Of a stretch of 64,000 nt of DNA, positions 1-11,939 are shown piece by piece (position 1 is the stretch's first letter; every line of letters begins with the position of its first letter). Origin of the DNA: Camarhynchus parvulus (Eukaryota; Chordata; Aves; Passeriformes; Thraupidae); contig NC_044590.1 of assembly GCF_901933205.1 (NCBI RefSeq), positions 12,489,501 to 12,553,500 of the forward strand, read 5' to 3'. Made by a program: the position numbers and the translations under genes. The notes below the pieces were generated by a model. It saw nothing but the letters and a program-made list of their open reading frames with translations, did not search any database and was not told the origin of the DNA.

Positions 1-837
1 GGAGGTTTGACTGGGGCTAATGGAAAGTGCTGGGTTTGGTAATTAGGGGGAAATTAATGGAAGTGCAGAAGGTGAATGGTTGGGGTGGAACTTTGCAATC
101 TTTCTGAAGTTCTTGGGCTCTCAGCGAGATCCTGCTCTCCAGGCAGGAGCGGTTTATTAAAAATTCCCTTTATAAATGGTACTAAAGCCTCTGTTAAGAG
201 TCCAAAACATTGACTGTGATCATTTTTGTGGCTCTTCTGAGTACAGTGCTACTGAGAGGGTTAGAAATGGAAGCACTGTATATTAAGTGAAGGTGTTGGG
301 CTGTAGAGGCTGCCCAGGTCGCTGCTGATGGAATGGGGCATCTCTCTGGTTGAAGGAGTGTCTGATATTCAGTATGGCCCTTCAGTAGCAGAGTCGGACT
401 GGATAAAGCAGGTTTTGCTCTCTAAGAGATCAACTGTTCCTGTGGGGAGCAGGGAATTGTGTCTCAGCCAAAGCTCTGCTTCCAGGGAAGGCTCCAAGCC
501 CAGCTCTGGGTTATTTTTCAGATGAAACTTTGCTAATTTTGTGGCTGTTTTTGTGTGCCACTGAAAACTTTCATGGAAATATGGGAACTATGGCCTGGCT
601 GAGGATGGGGGAGGAGGGAGCAGCTCCTTGGGGTGAGGGCTGGTCACCCCTGGGGCTGGCTCTGGGCAGGGCTGGGGATGGCCCCTCTGGGTGATCTCCC
701 TTTGGGTGCTGGGAAGGAGGAGACACAGGGGTTCTTTAATCTGGACCAAAAGCTGAGTGCCTGTGCCTGGGCTGGGAGTTTGGCTGAGGTCCTGCTGCTC
801 AGATCCTGTCCTGCTGCTCAGATCCTGCCCTAGTGCA
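1..837. other. Unique DNA, nothing recognised
   Basis: No exon, repeat or RNA gene can be supported. Short frames on both strands around 328-833 lack splice or family support. Confidence 0.5.
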
Positions 838-1222
838 GGTGGAGATGGGGATGAGGAGGGCTGGAGCACCTCTGATCTGTAGAGACAGACCTGGAGAGCT
901 GGGGAGGCTCAGCCTGGAGGAGAGAAGGTTCTGGGGAGTCCTCAGAGCCCCTTCCCATGCCTGAAGTGGCTGATAAAAAACAGAAAGAGGGGCTTTTCAT
1001 AGGGGCAGACAGTGACAGGACAAGGGGAATGGTTTTAAACTGAAGGAGGACAAGCTTAGATTGGATTTTGGGAAGAAATTTTTTACTCTGGGTGGGGAGG
1101 CCCTGGCACAGAGCAGCTGTGGCTGCCCCTGGATCCCTGGCAGTGCCCAAGGCCAGGCTGGATGGGACTTGGAGCACCCTGGGAGAGTGGAAGGTGTGAT
1201 CTTTAAGGTCCCTTCCAGCCCA
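838..1222 (+). mobile_element. CR1 LINE 3' fragment
   Basis: It reads in order: GATGAGGAGGGCTGGAGCAC, GGCTCAGCCTGGAGGAGAGAAGG, GACAGGACAAGGGGAATGG, GGCTGCCCCTGGATCCCTGG and TTTAAGGTCCCTTCC. This is the sense-strand CR1 body towards its 3' end. Open frames across it on either strand are chance frames. Confidence 0.85.
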
Positions 1223-3312
1223 GTCTGGGGTTCCAAGAGCAGTTTCTTACCTGGGAACACATTTGCCTTCATTGAGCTTTTGCTGGGACCTGGGTGTGAA
1301 GCCCAGCCCTGTGTCCTAAGTCATCCCAGTCTCCTCTAATCCCTCCCACCTTTCTCCCCCCAAACTTAGGTCTTCTCCAGGGATTTTGTTGCCAAGAGCC
1401 CCCAGCCATGTGCTCAGCCTGCCTGAACTTTTGTGTTCCTTCTCCTTCCCACAGAGGATCTCCCTGGGAGGAGACAGTACCTTACAAATGCCATATGCCC
1501 AGGGCTGTGCCACTGTGCTTTCCCACAAGCACTAAAATCTCATCAGCAACCTGCTCAGACACGAGTGCCAGCCCTGCTTCCCTCATCAGAGGGGAATGGA
1601 GATTTGCATCTATTTCAGAGAGGCAGCAGTGATTTTGATTCTTTCTATGAGATTAATTGAACCATGACAAGTTTTCTGGCTCACCAGCTCCAGAGCTGTG
1701 GCCATAGGAATTCTTCCTCTTCTTCTTGGAAGCAGATGGCAATTTATTCCATAGTCATGTTGGAATAATGTGTGTTTCTGTGCCTCTCTGGTTGGATGGT
1801 CAATAGGGAGCAGTCCATCTTCATGTGATTTTAAATATCCTGGAGGACCCAAATGCACAGAGCTGCACTTGGGGACTTTGTGTAGATTTGTGATCCTTTT
1901 CAGAGGAGCTGAGGCCATAAAATAGTGACTGGGATTCAGGGGGCCATAAATAGCATGTTTTCATCTGTGGCAGCTCTAACTTTGCTTGACTGCTGTTGGT
2001 GTTATTTAGAGGGAACATGGACACTTTGGGGTTATTTAGACAGTCTGGAAGCTCCAAGATGGGATGGAGGAATGAGTTCTGATAATGGAATAAACTGCAC
2101 AAGGCTTGGAAAGCAGCTGAATGTCTTCTAGAAGAAAAAAAGCAAAGTTATTTTTAGGCCTTTCTAGTGGTTTATTTATGGAGAGAGCTCCTGCACTCTG
2201 GAATGGGGCTGGGTTGGTGGGAAGAGCATCTCTGCCTTCATGGGAGTCACATGCCATGTTTTAATAATTTTTGGTTGTGGCTGTGGGTGAAAGTCAGGTT
2301 TTCCATAGTTCAAAGCTGGAAATCTGTTTTCCATAGTCCCAGAGATGGAAAAGAGATGGAAAGCATGAGGTTGGGTCTAAGATAAGCACAGCTCTGGCAC
2401 TTCTTGCTCCTCTGCAAGGTCAGCTCTCTATTTTGGGTTTTAGGGAGTCAAATCATACATATGAATTACTTCTTGTACAAAGTTTTCGATTGTCAACAGA
2501 GTGATTTGTGAATAAATGTTTTCATTACTTGGCTGGCTCCATGGATGGATGAATAATATCCATCAAATAAATTATTCATCCCTTTCTCTCCTTGCCATCA
2601 TCAGATAAATTCCTTGTGATTTATATTTGTTCATTATTCATCTGGCTATGAGGAGCAGACATTTTAGAGATGGGTTAGGAGCTAAATCTGCTTTATGGAG
2701 CCCAAGAAGGGAACTCTGGTTGGTATTGGGGTTTGTATCCACACAAACCTCATCCCACGGAGTCCCAGTGGCCTCTGCATGCTCTGAGTGGCTCCATGGG
2801 TGATGAGAGTCCCCAGGGGCTGAGCTGAGGCCAGAGCCCTCATTCCTGAAAGAAATCTGCTGTGATTGATGGTGGAGAGGAGGGGAATGACCAGTTTTCA
2901 TGGCAGTTTTTGCAGTATTTTACACAGCACACAGCCTAAGGCTGCAGACCTTCCTTCCTTCCTTTTCCAGGCTCCCACTTTTCAGCTTCCTCAGGCTCCC
3001 TGTGCCCCTGACACAGCCACAGCAGCCTCCTGCAGAACACTCCAGGAGAAGGGGTGAGGGAAGATTTTCCACCGGCGCCAGAGGAGGAATGGAGGGGAAA
3101 GGAATTGGTTTGGCTCCTCTGCACAAAGAAGCAAAGAAAGCCATCACACAGAAGCTGACTGAAGGGACAGAGATCAGCTGCTCCTGCTCCTGAAGTGACC
3201 TGATTTATTCATCTGATTTTCAAGTGTTTTGCTTGAAACTTAACCAATTTCAAGCTTTTGTGCTTTCTTTGTTTTTTTGGTGTGTTATTCCAGTTCGGAA
3301 AAGTGCATCTAT
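1223..3312. other. Unique intergenic DNA
   Basis: Mixed composition with no repeat family, no convincing exon and several A/T-rich patches (2440-2640). Short overlapping frames are at chance level. Confidence 0.5.
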
Positions 3313-3736
3313 TGTACTTGTGGGGTTCCCAGATGAAGGCAGGAATGATGAATCTGACTCCATGTTCTCAGAAGGCTCATTTATTATTGTATGATATGAT
3401 ATGATATTATATTAAAGAATGCTATACTAAACTATACTAAAGAATACAGAAAGAATACTTACTGAATGCTAAAAAGATAATAATGAAAACTGGTGACTCT
3501 CTCCAGAGCCCCGACACAGCTTGGCCCTGATTGGCCAAAGAGTGAAAACAACTCACAGCAGAATGCAATGGAACAATCACCTGTGGGTAAACAATCTCCA
3601 AACACATTGCACATGTGAGCACAACACAGGAGAAGCAAATGAGATAAGAATTGTTTTCCTTTTCTCTGAGGTCTCTCAGCTTCCCAGGAGAAAAACCCTT
3701 GGGGAAGGGATTTTTCAGAAAATATGACTGTGAAAT
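3313..3736 (-). mobile_element. Solo LTR-C
   Basis: On the - strand the element has a CCAAT box (GGCCAATCAGGGCC), an A/T-rich TATA-like stretch and AATAAATGAGCC. GCATCTAT occurs immediately on both sides (3305-3312 and 3737-3744), which includes a retroviral-size TSD. It matches 14944-15359, 26720-27146 and 61968-62390. No internal retroviral genes are attached. Confidence 0.85.
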
Positions 3737-3744
3737 GCATCTAT

Positions 3745-4317
3745 GGTTATTTTCTTTTTAAACCACTGGGGAAAGCATCTTTCAATTCCCCAAAAACCGG
3801 AAAAAAGACAATATGTTCTTCAAACCATTTTCCTTCTCAAACAGTTCAGGCAGACACAAAATACAGGAAGTTTCACCCTTAAATAAAGAATGAAGGGCTG
3901 GAAAAGTTACCTGGATGTGAAAAGCAGGGTGATAACAGCTCTTGTTTGTATCCTTAACTCGAGGGTGCTGTGCCAGACCTGGCTGATCCCCGTGAGAGGT
4001 TTGCAGCCAGCCCTGAAACACCAGGAAAGCTTTGATTTTTCATTCCCAACATCAAAAACAAACACAAGCACTGGGATGCAGCTGAAGAGCAGGAATGACA
4101 ATGGGAGGGGAAAAGCCCTGGGACTGAGGGGATGAAGGGAAGCACATCCTCTGCAGGGAAGGAGGAGGAGGGAGATGGCTCAGGGGTTCCTCGCAGTGCT
4201 TACAGCCCATGCTGCTCTTCTCAGTGTGTTGTGCTGCAGAGAGGAGCCCAGAGATGCTCTGGGATGATCCTATGGCTCCCATCCCTCCCAGAACACCACA
4301 CAGCCATGCTCTCGGGT
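3745..4317. other. Unique DNA between LTR-C and LTR-E
   Basis: Nothing recognised. Frames here overlap on both strands without family resemblance. Confidence 0.45.
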
Positions 4318-4898
4318 TTCGTATTAAAAAGTCTTTTTTCCCAGCCCCGTGAGCAAAGAAGAAGTCGAGATTCCTCAGCTCTGGTTTTCAAGGCTGTTTA
4401 TTTTCTCTTATCTATTCCATTCTTTCTCTGACCTGCTGAGATCTGTCCAGCAGGTCGGGCTGTGGCACAGTCCCTGCCCTCAGGGTGGTGTTATCTTTTT
4501 ATACTAAAAACTAGGTGTACTTTATTTACAATAATTTTCCAATACCTGTCACCTATGTTAGACAGTTTGTCTCTACTCTAAACCAATCCAAAAGTGCCAC
4601 CATCACAGCAGAAGATGGAGGGCAAGAAGAAGAAGGACAGGACACACCCAGATTCCTCCATCTTGCTTCTTGAGACCCCATTCTAAATCCCCAAAATTCT
4701 ACTTTTTCACCCTGTGATAAATTCACTATCATTCTATTCAAGCCCTTGCAGCTTGTAAATCCTCACACAAAGTTGGTAATTGTTTCCATGGGTTAAAATG
4801 GAAGGCACAGGTGTCTTTGACTCCATGCCAAGGTCTCTGAGCCCCTGCCAGGGTCTGGAGTCCTCCAGGGCAGCCAGAGGAATGTCCTGGGTCCTGAC
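4318..4898 (-). mobile_element. Solo LTR-E, copy 1
   Basis: It is nearly identical over its length to 50346-50954. Its - strand carries GAAAATAAACAGCC (polyadenylation signal) and TTAGTATAAAAAG (TATA box). The ends are less clear than in copy 2 and no TSD is visible. Confidence 0.75.
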
Positions 4899-5874
4899 CC
4901 CATGCCCCACACAGTTTTTGTGTCTGTTATGTGCAGGATCCACTTAAATGATCCACTCAGCTGCTGCAATCCAGGTGTTTCCTAAAAAAGAGAACCGCAA
5001 AGAGAATATGGCACCAAGCAGGGGACCTTCCTGCCTGAAGGATGTATTGGAGTATAATTTGTGGAATGATTGATGTATTTTATTTTTAATAATATTTTCC
5101 CCTCTTGCCAGCTTTCTTATCCAGGGGACACATCAATCTTTGAGCCCTTTCCAATTCAGAATTGGATTTCAGCAGGAATGGTTTGCCTTGCCTCGCCCAG
5201 TAGGAAGGGGAAGGAGCAGGGCTTGCTCTGCTCATTTTCTTTGGCTTGGGCCTTGGAATTCAGGGTGCCAGGGAATGCAGGAGCTCTCACTCAGCCTGGT
5301 GGGCATCCTGATGGCTGATCCTTTTTTTTTTTATTATTATTAAAACTTGGTGCTGGAGAGGCTGTGAAAGATTTTTGCACAAAATTAAGCCTATTTCAGT
5401 GTCCTTTTCAAAGCTCAGCAGGTTTTGGGAGGAATCATGGGGGACAAGAGCGTCCTGAGCCTCAGTCAGGGAGCTCAACTCTTGCTTGGAGTTCCTCAGG
5501 TTGGCTTTTATTTTTTTCTTTTCCTCCTGCTTTTTTCCCCTCCATCCATGGCAAATAAAGCTCTTTGGCACCAAGAACTTGGAGTTGTGTGTAGGATGGA
5601 GGGGTGAGGAGTGTCCCACTGGCTGCTGTGTGTCCAGCAGTGGCCATCTCACCAGCTGCAGTCATGGCTGTGAGTGGCTGCACTTGGGATTCTCTTTGTG
5701 CTGCCTCTCTGGTACCCCAGATCCATTTAACAGCTGGGATTTGCTGGTTTAGGCACATCCCTGCTCTTCCAGAGGCCACAGGGAGCAGCGGTGTGTTGGG
5801 AGGGAGGGAAAGCACAGGTGAAGCCAGCACTGGTTATGTTTGGGGTTCCTGATGTGAGCACCCCTTCACAGGAT
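4899..5874. other. Unique DNA between LTR-E and CR1
   Basis: A short poly-T/ATT run lies at 5322-5341. Overlapping frames of about 120 codons on the - strand lack any domain signal. Confidence 0.45.
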
Positions 5875-6103
5875 CCCAGGATCACTGGGGTTGGAAAAGA
5901 ACTCCAAGGTCACAGAGTCCAAGCTGTGCCTGATGCCCACCTTGTCCCCAGCCCAGAGCACTGAGTGCCACCTCCAGCCCTTCCTTGGACACCTCCAGGG
6001 ATGGGCACTCCAAACCTCCCTGGGCAGCCCCTGCCAGTGCCTGAGCACCCTTTGCAGGAAGAAATCCTTCCAGAAATCCAACCTGAAAGCCCATCCTGGA
6101 AGC
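5875..6103 (-). mobile_element. CR1 LINE fragment
   Basis: It reads GGTTGGAAAAGAACTCCAAGG, TTGGACACCTCCAGGGATGGG and CCTGGGCAGCCCCTGCCAGTG, which is reverse-complement CR1 3' sequence. It adjoins the composite block that is duplicated at 50.1 kb. Confidence 0.85.
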
Positions 6104-6336
6104 CCAGATATCCCACTGGAGACAACCATTGTTGCATTTTTGTTCTGTATTAAATTCCTGCTTTTGGACCCTCTTTTATTCTCTGCCAGCTTGATGGTGC
6201 TGGGGAAGGATTGGTTTTGATGATCTTGGAGGTCTTTTCTAGCCCTTCCCAGTGCTAAACCAGCCTTTGCATGAAGAAATTCCTCCTGATGTCCAACCTG
6301 AGCCTGCCCTGGCCCAGCCTGAGGCCGTTCCCTCTG
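6096..6336. repeat. Composite repeat block, copy 1
   Basis: About 240 bp are nearly identical to 50105-50345. The block holds a CR1 3' end in + orientation (GGTTTTGATGATCTTGGAGG) running into CR1 in - orientation (CATGAAGAAATTCCTCCTGATG). Here it continues without interruption; at 50.3 kb it is split by LTR-E, so this copy shows the empty site. Confidence 0.8.
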
Positions 6337-6800
6337 CTCCTGTCCCTGTTCCCTGGGGGCACAGCCCAACTCACACCTGGCTGTCCCCTCCTGTCAGGAG
6401 CTGTGCAGAGCCACAGGGTCCCCCCTGAGCCTCCTTTTCTCCAGGCTGAGCCCCTTCCCAGCTCCCTCAGCCCCTCCTGGGGCTGGACCCTTCCCAGCTC
6501 TGTTCCCATCTCTGGACACTCCAGCCCCTCAGTGCCTTTCTCATGAGGGGCCCAGAATGGGACACAGCACTCGAGGTGCCCCAGCAGTGCCAGCACGGGA
6601 CAATCACTGTCCTAGTGCTGCTGGCCACTCTGTTTTGGGTACAACCTGGGATTGTTCTCCTTGCCCACCTGGGCTCGTGTCCAGCTGCGGTCCCAGCAGC
6701 TCAGGTCCCTTCCCAGCCATTCTGCCCCAGCTTGCAGCACTGCAGGGGTGGTGGCCAAAGAGCAGGGACCCTTCCTGCTGTCCTTCCATGCCCTGGCACT
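6236..6800 (-). mobile_element. CR1 LINE fragment, longer
   Basis: Reverse-complement CR1 continues: GTCCAACCTGAGCCTGCCCTGG, CTTTTCTCCAGGCTGAGCCCC, GGGCCCAGAATGGGACACAGC and GTGCCAGCACGGGACAATCAC. It reaches further into the CR1 body than most copies in the window. The right boundary is approximate. Confidence 0.75.
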
Positions 6801-6893
6801 GGTGATTCCATGTGACAGAGCTGGCAGTCACCATGTCCACGGACCTGTGGTGGCTTCATGTGCTCTGCTGTGTGCCCTGGAGCCGTGCAGCAT

Positions 6894-7581
6894 TGTCTTG
6901 GTTTGAACAGCCAGGTGTCTGCTAAGGAAGGCAGGAGTCTCCCCTGAAATGGAAAATGTAAACCCCTCCCTCCGAATTATTATAATTTTGAAATTAAGGG
7001 GTTCTCAGGAAAAGATATGGGAGCAGGAATAACAGTTCTTTATTAGGGAAGAAAATTAAAATAAAATAAACAATGCAGTAATACAAACCAACCCTGCCAG
7101 AGTGAGAGCAGGCCCTGCCCCCTGTGTGTCAGGGGGTGGCACAGCCCCATCCCATGGGGGCTCAGCCCTCCTGCAGTGCCAGCTGTGCTGCTGCTGGAGC
7201 AGGGATCCTGCACAAGGGGGGAGTTTTCCTCTGCAGCTCCAGGGCTGCTGCAGATGGGCCTGGGCTCCCTCTGGCAATGCAGGGCAGCAGAAAGCTGCTC
7301 CTCTGGCAATGCAGTGGGCAAAGGCTGCTGTGCTGTTCCAGGCTCAGATTGGATCCAGGTAGGAATGCTTGGCTCCTCCCCTGGGTGCAGCATCTCCCCA
7401 TGGGATGCTGGAATTGGATCAGCCCTGCAGGGACACTCAGTGGCCATGGACAGCAGAGATCTCCTGGAGGGAGGATTGGCTGTGGCAGAGAGAAAGAAAA
7501 CTGCCCATGAACAGCAGAGAACTGCCCCAGCTCTGACAGATACAGAAATAGAACACACAGCCCCATTTCTAACCTACGACA
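6894..7581 (-). mobile_element. Solo LTR-A
   Basis: It starts TGTCTTGGTTTGAACAG and ends CCTACGACA. The - strand carries AATAAAGAACTG. It is highly similar to 18563-19240 and 60937-61624 and to the deleted copy at 29818. Unlike two of its relatives, it shows no clear 5-bp TSD. Open frames inside it are shared with the other copies simply because they are copies. Confidence 0.85.
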
Positions 7582-8609
7582 ATCGTGCAGAGGCTGGGCA
7601 CACTGCAGGGCAGCACAGCAGCTCCCACCCCTCCCTTGGTGCCTTCCTGGCAGGGAATTCCCCCTGGTCAGCATGGATCTGGGGCATGGGGAGGGATGGC
7701 ACCTTTCCCCGTGGAGCTGAGGGTGGCTGGGCAGCCCATGGAGTTGTTTCTCTTGGTGCCTCACAAGGCACAAGGCAGGTGACCTGCCCAGGGGCTGCTT
7801 GCTCTGTCTCTGGAGTGCATTACGAGATTTTTGGACTTTTTTTCTGCACCCAAGAAAGTGGCAGAGGCTGGACAGGCTCGTGGGGATGCTGAGAGGCAGC
7901 TTTCCCTCAGGCAGACCCCGGGGCTGCTCCTGGAAAAACAGAATTTTCTTTTGGCTGCAAAGGGCTCTTCCCACACAGAGCCCCATGGGGGCAGGGTCAC
8001 TTTTGCCAGGGATTTGTCATCATTTTTGTTTTGCTAACAGGAGCTCCAGGAGGTTTCTGCTGAGACTCCCCCCTCATCTGCAGCCCAGGTGTTTCCAGCT
8101 CAGCTGCTGGAGCTTCCAGTAACAGCTTTGGTAACACTTGTTTCACCCAGAATATTCTGTAACTCGCTTAAAATTAAAATGTAAGAGTTGGGTAAAACAA
8201 ATTGTATTTAATATCAACTTAATTAGCCCAATGATATTACACAGATGGCATTCTGGATTTTCATGTTTTATTCAAGAAACCTTTTGGGTTTGGGATAATA
8301 TATCTGGAACTGAGGCAGAATTCAGCAGCCTCACCTTGGCAGTCACACCAAGTCTGCTGCAGAGCTCGGGGGGCCTGGGCTGGGCTCTCTGCTTCTGGTG
8401 AAGTTCTGGTCTTGGGTGGGAAAGAGGAAATGTGGAGATTCCCAACTGGACTCACAGGCAGGAGTAAAGCTGGATGATGGAAGACAGCTAATAGAGAGGA
8501 ATGATAAACAGCCATTTGAAGGGGAAACAAAGATGAAAAGCTGCATTTCTTGGAGACCAGGCAGGAACTCTGGGAGTTTCTGTGAGCAGTGTAACTGGTT
8601 GGGCCAGCA
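7582..8609. other. Unique DNA between two LTRs
   Basis: GC-moderate sequence with no repeat or exon recognised. Confidence 0.45.
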
Positions 8610-8845
8610 GAAATTAAGAGAAGGCTTCAGGGAAACCTCAGAGGCCCTTCCAGGGCCTAAAGGGGCTCCAGGAGAGCTGGAGAGGGATTTTGGACAAGGG
8701 ATGGAGGGACAGGACACAGGGAATGGCTCCCACTGCCAGAGGGCAGGGATGGATGGGATACTGGGAAAGAATTCCTGCCTGTGAGGGAGGTGAGGCCCTA
8801 ACACAGGGTACCCAGAGAAGCTGTGGCTGCCCCTGGATCCCCTGA
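8610..8845 (+). mobile_element. CR1 LINE fragment
   Basis: It reads GAGGCCCTTCCAGGGCCTAAAGG, GGACAGGACACAGGGAATGG and GCTGTGGCTGCCCCTGGATCC in the CR1 sense orientation. It is truncated on both sides. Confidence 0.8.
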
Positions 8846-8943
8846 GGCTGCAAAGAACAGAAGAGCAGCTGCAGAAGTCCATTGGAGGTGCTCCATGGGA
8901 TGCTACAATCAGCTGTGAGCTGTAGTAGGGAGGTAAGGGGCAG

Positions 8944-9596
8944 TGTCTTGGTTTGGAAAGCCAGGTGTCTGCTAAGGAAGGCAGGAACCTCCCCTGAAAT
9001 GGAAAATATAAACCCCCCTCCAAATTGCTATGAATTTTAAATTAAGGGGCTCTCAGGCAAAAAATATGGGAGCAGGAATAACAGTTCTTTAACAGGGAAG
9101 AAAATAAAAAAGATAAAATAAACAATGCAGTAAACTAAACCAACACTGCCGGAGTCAGAACCCAACCTGACACCCTGTGGGTCAGGGTGCTGGCAGCAGT
9201 CCCATTGGAATTGTGGCTCAGCCCTCCTGCAGTGTCAGGGGTGGTTCTGCTGGAGCAGGGATCCTGGAGAAAGGTGCAGTCTCTGCCTCTGAAGATCCAG
9301 TGGCAGAGGCAGCTGCTGTTCCTCTGGGAAATCCAGTGGAGAAGCTGTGCTGGTGTTCCAGAATCTCCAGATTATATCCGGGTAGGAATGCTTGGCTCCT
9401 CCCTCTGGGCTCACATCTCCCAGTGGGATGCTGTAGTTCTTATCAGCCATGCAGGGACATTCAATAGCTGTTATCAGCAGGTGTCCCCCTGAGGGAGGAT
9501 TGGGTGTGGAAGAGATAAGGAAAACTGCCCACTGAACAGAAGACAGCTGCCATACAGATGGCAAAGAGAACACAACTTGCTTGGCAGTCCAGGACA
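8944..9596 (-). mobile_element. Solo LTR-B with TSD GGCAG
   Basis: It begins TGTCTTGGTTTGG and ends CAGTCCAGGACA. GGCAG is duplicated exactly at 8939-8943 and 9597-9601. A 5-bp TSD fits an ERVL-like integrase. The - strand has the AAGAACTGTTATTCCTGCTCC polyadenylation region. It shares its ends and about half its length with LTR-A. Confidence 0.92.
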
Positions 9597-10047
9597 GGCA
9601 GGAGCACGGGTGGATATTCCAAGGCACAGGAAAAGAGGACATGCTGGGGGTAACAGCAGAAGGCAGCAGTTTGGGTGAGCCCAGACAAGATCCTGCAGCC
9701 TCTGGTCCTGGCTCTTCCCAGGGCTGGGATGGCATCTGGGGGACAACCCTGGCCTCGATTTGGTGCCATGGAACCCTCAAAACTCTTCATGCTCAATCCC
9801 CACACTCTTCAGGACTGCAATTATCCTGTTAGATTAACTCACATCATCCTTTCTGTCCATGAAAGTCCATTTTTGCTGCTGACCCATCCCTCAGGACAAA
9901 ACAGTTCTGTTTTCATGGTCTGTCTAATTTGTAATTTTCATGGGTGTTTGAGCAGTCATTCCCACCTTTCTGGGTGCAGAGGGGAGTGCTGGAAGTCAGG
10001 AATGGCAGAGTCACATGTGTCTATTTTAGGCATTTCTCTAATCACTG

Positions 10048-10073
10048 CCTGCTGCTGCTGCTGCTGCTGCTGC
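10048..10073 (+). repeat. (CTG)n trinucleotide repeat
   Basis: About eight or nine uninterrupted CTG units, with CAG on the - strand. No coding exon can be supported around it. Confidence 0.9.
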
Positions 10074-10299
10074 AAGACTCCTCTGCCCCTCCACAGCCAC
10101 AGAAAAAACATCTCCCAACATCCCTGAAGGGCAAACAAGAATGAAGCTGTGCTTTGAATTCTGGTATGTTCTCCTCCTTCCAACACTCAGAGTGGCAGGG
10201 AAAGGGCTGATGAAAGCCCAGGAGCCACCTCAACAGAGGAACAACAACATCCAGCCTCTTTCCTGGTGCCTCTCTCAATGTGTAGATCCAGGAGTTACC

Positions 10300-10413
10300 A
10301 AATGTGTGTAGGAGCAAGATTTGGATGTAATCCTGATTTACACCCCCAGCAATAAATCACTTGTTGGGGGTTTAAATCAGGATTACATCCAAATCTTGCT
10401 CCTACACACATTT
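10300..10413. repeat. Near-perfect inverted repeat, 53-bp arms, 8-nt loop
   Basis: The left arm 10300-10352 and right arm 10361-10413 are reverse complements with two mismatches, separated by TAAATCAC. It belongs to none of the repeat families seen in the window. A transcript from either strand would fold into a long stable hairpin. It may be a foldback from template switching, a miniature inverted-repeat element, or an assembly artefact. Confidence 0.95.
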
Positions 10414-11939
10414 TTTACTGATGCTTTGACACAGAAGCTGTGCCCTGTCCATGCCCACCCCCAGCTTGTTCCAAGCTGCAGATTTCCTTGGGAATCTTTG
10501 CCTTGGATTTGGCCCCTTGCTGCCATCAGTAAATGCCTTTGTGTGCTGGGGTCAGCTTGGCATCACCATCCAGCTGAAGCTCAGGCAGCTCCTGAGAGCA
10601 ATTGGAATTATTTTTTATTTTGGCCAAGGCTGTAGAGACAGATGGTCACCCCAGAGGGCAGCAGGACTAATTTGGAGGTTGGGGTCTGGAGAGAGCTGGG
10701 CTGGGTGGCTCTGGGTGTCCCCAGAAGCTTGTGGGGACTGAGGGAGATTGGGTGGGGAGGGGAAATCTGCATCACCCAACTTTGTGCATCTCCAGTGCAG
10801 GCAGCTGTGTCTGAGTGAGGTTTTTTTTGGAGCTGAGAGAGAGAAATGAACTTTTCTGGAATGCCATTCACCACTCTGGATTTCAGAATGAGAATGTCTG
10901 TCCTGGAAAAGCCTTTTTTTTTTTTCTTAACATAAAGCTAGCTTGGACAGAGACACATGAGTAGTTAATATCTAAATTTAGGCAAATTTAAATGTGTTTC
11001 TTCCCTGCCGAGGTATATCCACCCAGCTAAGGCAGACCCAAGCTCCCTATTCTTTCCAATTCTCTTCCCTCTGCCCCCAAACATGATGTGAAACACTGTT
11101 TTAGAATGTTTTACCCTGTAAAACAACATATTGCACTGTTCCCTGTTCACTTTCAATTTTATGTAACTTTCTCTGCTGGAATAGGCTCAGTGATCCCAAG
11201 AAATAATTGGTGAGCTTGTTAGACTAATGGGATTTTTATTTTCAAGGCTATAGATCAAACAAGTATGCCTGAAAATTCATTATACATGCAGCAAGCACAA
11301 AATAATTATTCCTTCCCATGGAAGTGCTGGAGGAGAGACTGTGATAAGGTGGAACTTGAAAAAACCTGCTTGATTTATCATTTCTGAGGCAAAGTTCCTG
11401 TGAGATGCTCTAGTTCAGTATTCAGAGACAGTCACCTGGCTGGCCAGGGGCAGGGGACAGCCTGGCAAGGACTCTGACTTGCTTCTTGGACTTTATTTTT
11501 GGTCTGGAGCTGAACAGTCCCTGAGTTCTGCTCTTCCTTTTTAGCAAAGAGCCCCAGATGTTGTTTGGAGCAGCAGAATTTTGTGTTGCTTCCAGGTGGT
11601 GAAAAGGGGATGATTTTTCACCTCTTTCTTCTCCAGGGATTTGGTTTTTCATCTTCTCCTCTGGGAAAGCAAAGGAAACTTCAAAGGAGGGAAGTTTCAC
11701 AGTCCTGCAGGTGGACACATGAAAAAGGGGACATCAGCAGAGGAGAATCCATCCCAGGATGGCTATTGACTGAGATGTGGGCTGGGCTGGCTCGTGTTCA
11801 GCCTCACCATCCTGAGCATTTGGGGTCTAAATTGCAGTGTCTGGGATTGTCCTGGTCATGTCCATGAGCTGAGCTTGAGCAATGCCATGGGTTGCGTCCT
11901 GTGAGGAACCTGGTGGAGATGTTGGCAAAGAGACTGGGG

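Larger units (their letters stand above)
9602..11939. other. Unique DNA holding the CTG repeat and the palindrome
   Basis: Apart from the listed CTG run and inverted repeat, nothing is recognised. Bases 10900-11350 are A/T-rich and could include conserved non-coding DNA. Confidence 0.45.

Noticed and set aside
7162..7986. 274-codon open frame on the - strand
   Set aside because: It runs from unique DNA into LTR-A and is Pro/Ser/Leu-rich with no domain. The shared part is just LTR sequence.
6894..9601. LTR-A and LTR-B at 6.9 and 8.9 kb as the two LTRs of one provirus
   Set aside because: They differ internally, LTR-B has its own TSD (GGCAG), and the 1.36 kb between them has no retroviral genes, polypurine tract or primer-binding site.
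10048..10073. CTG run as a polyglutamine or polyleucine exon
   Set aside because: No splice sites or related coding sequence around it.
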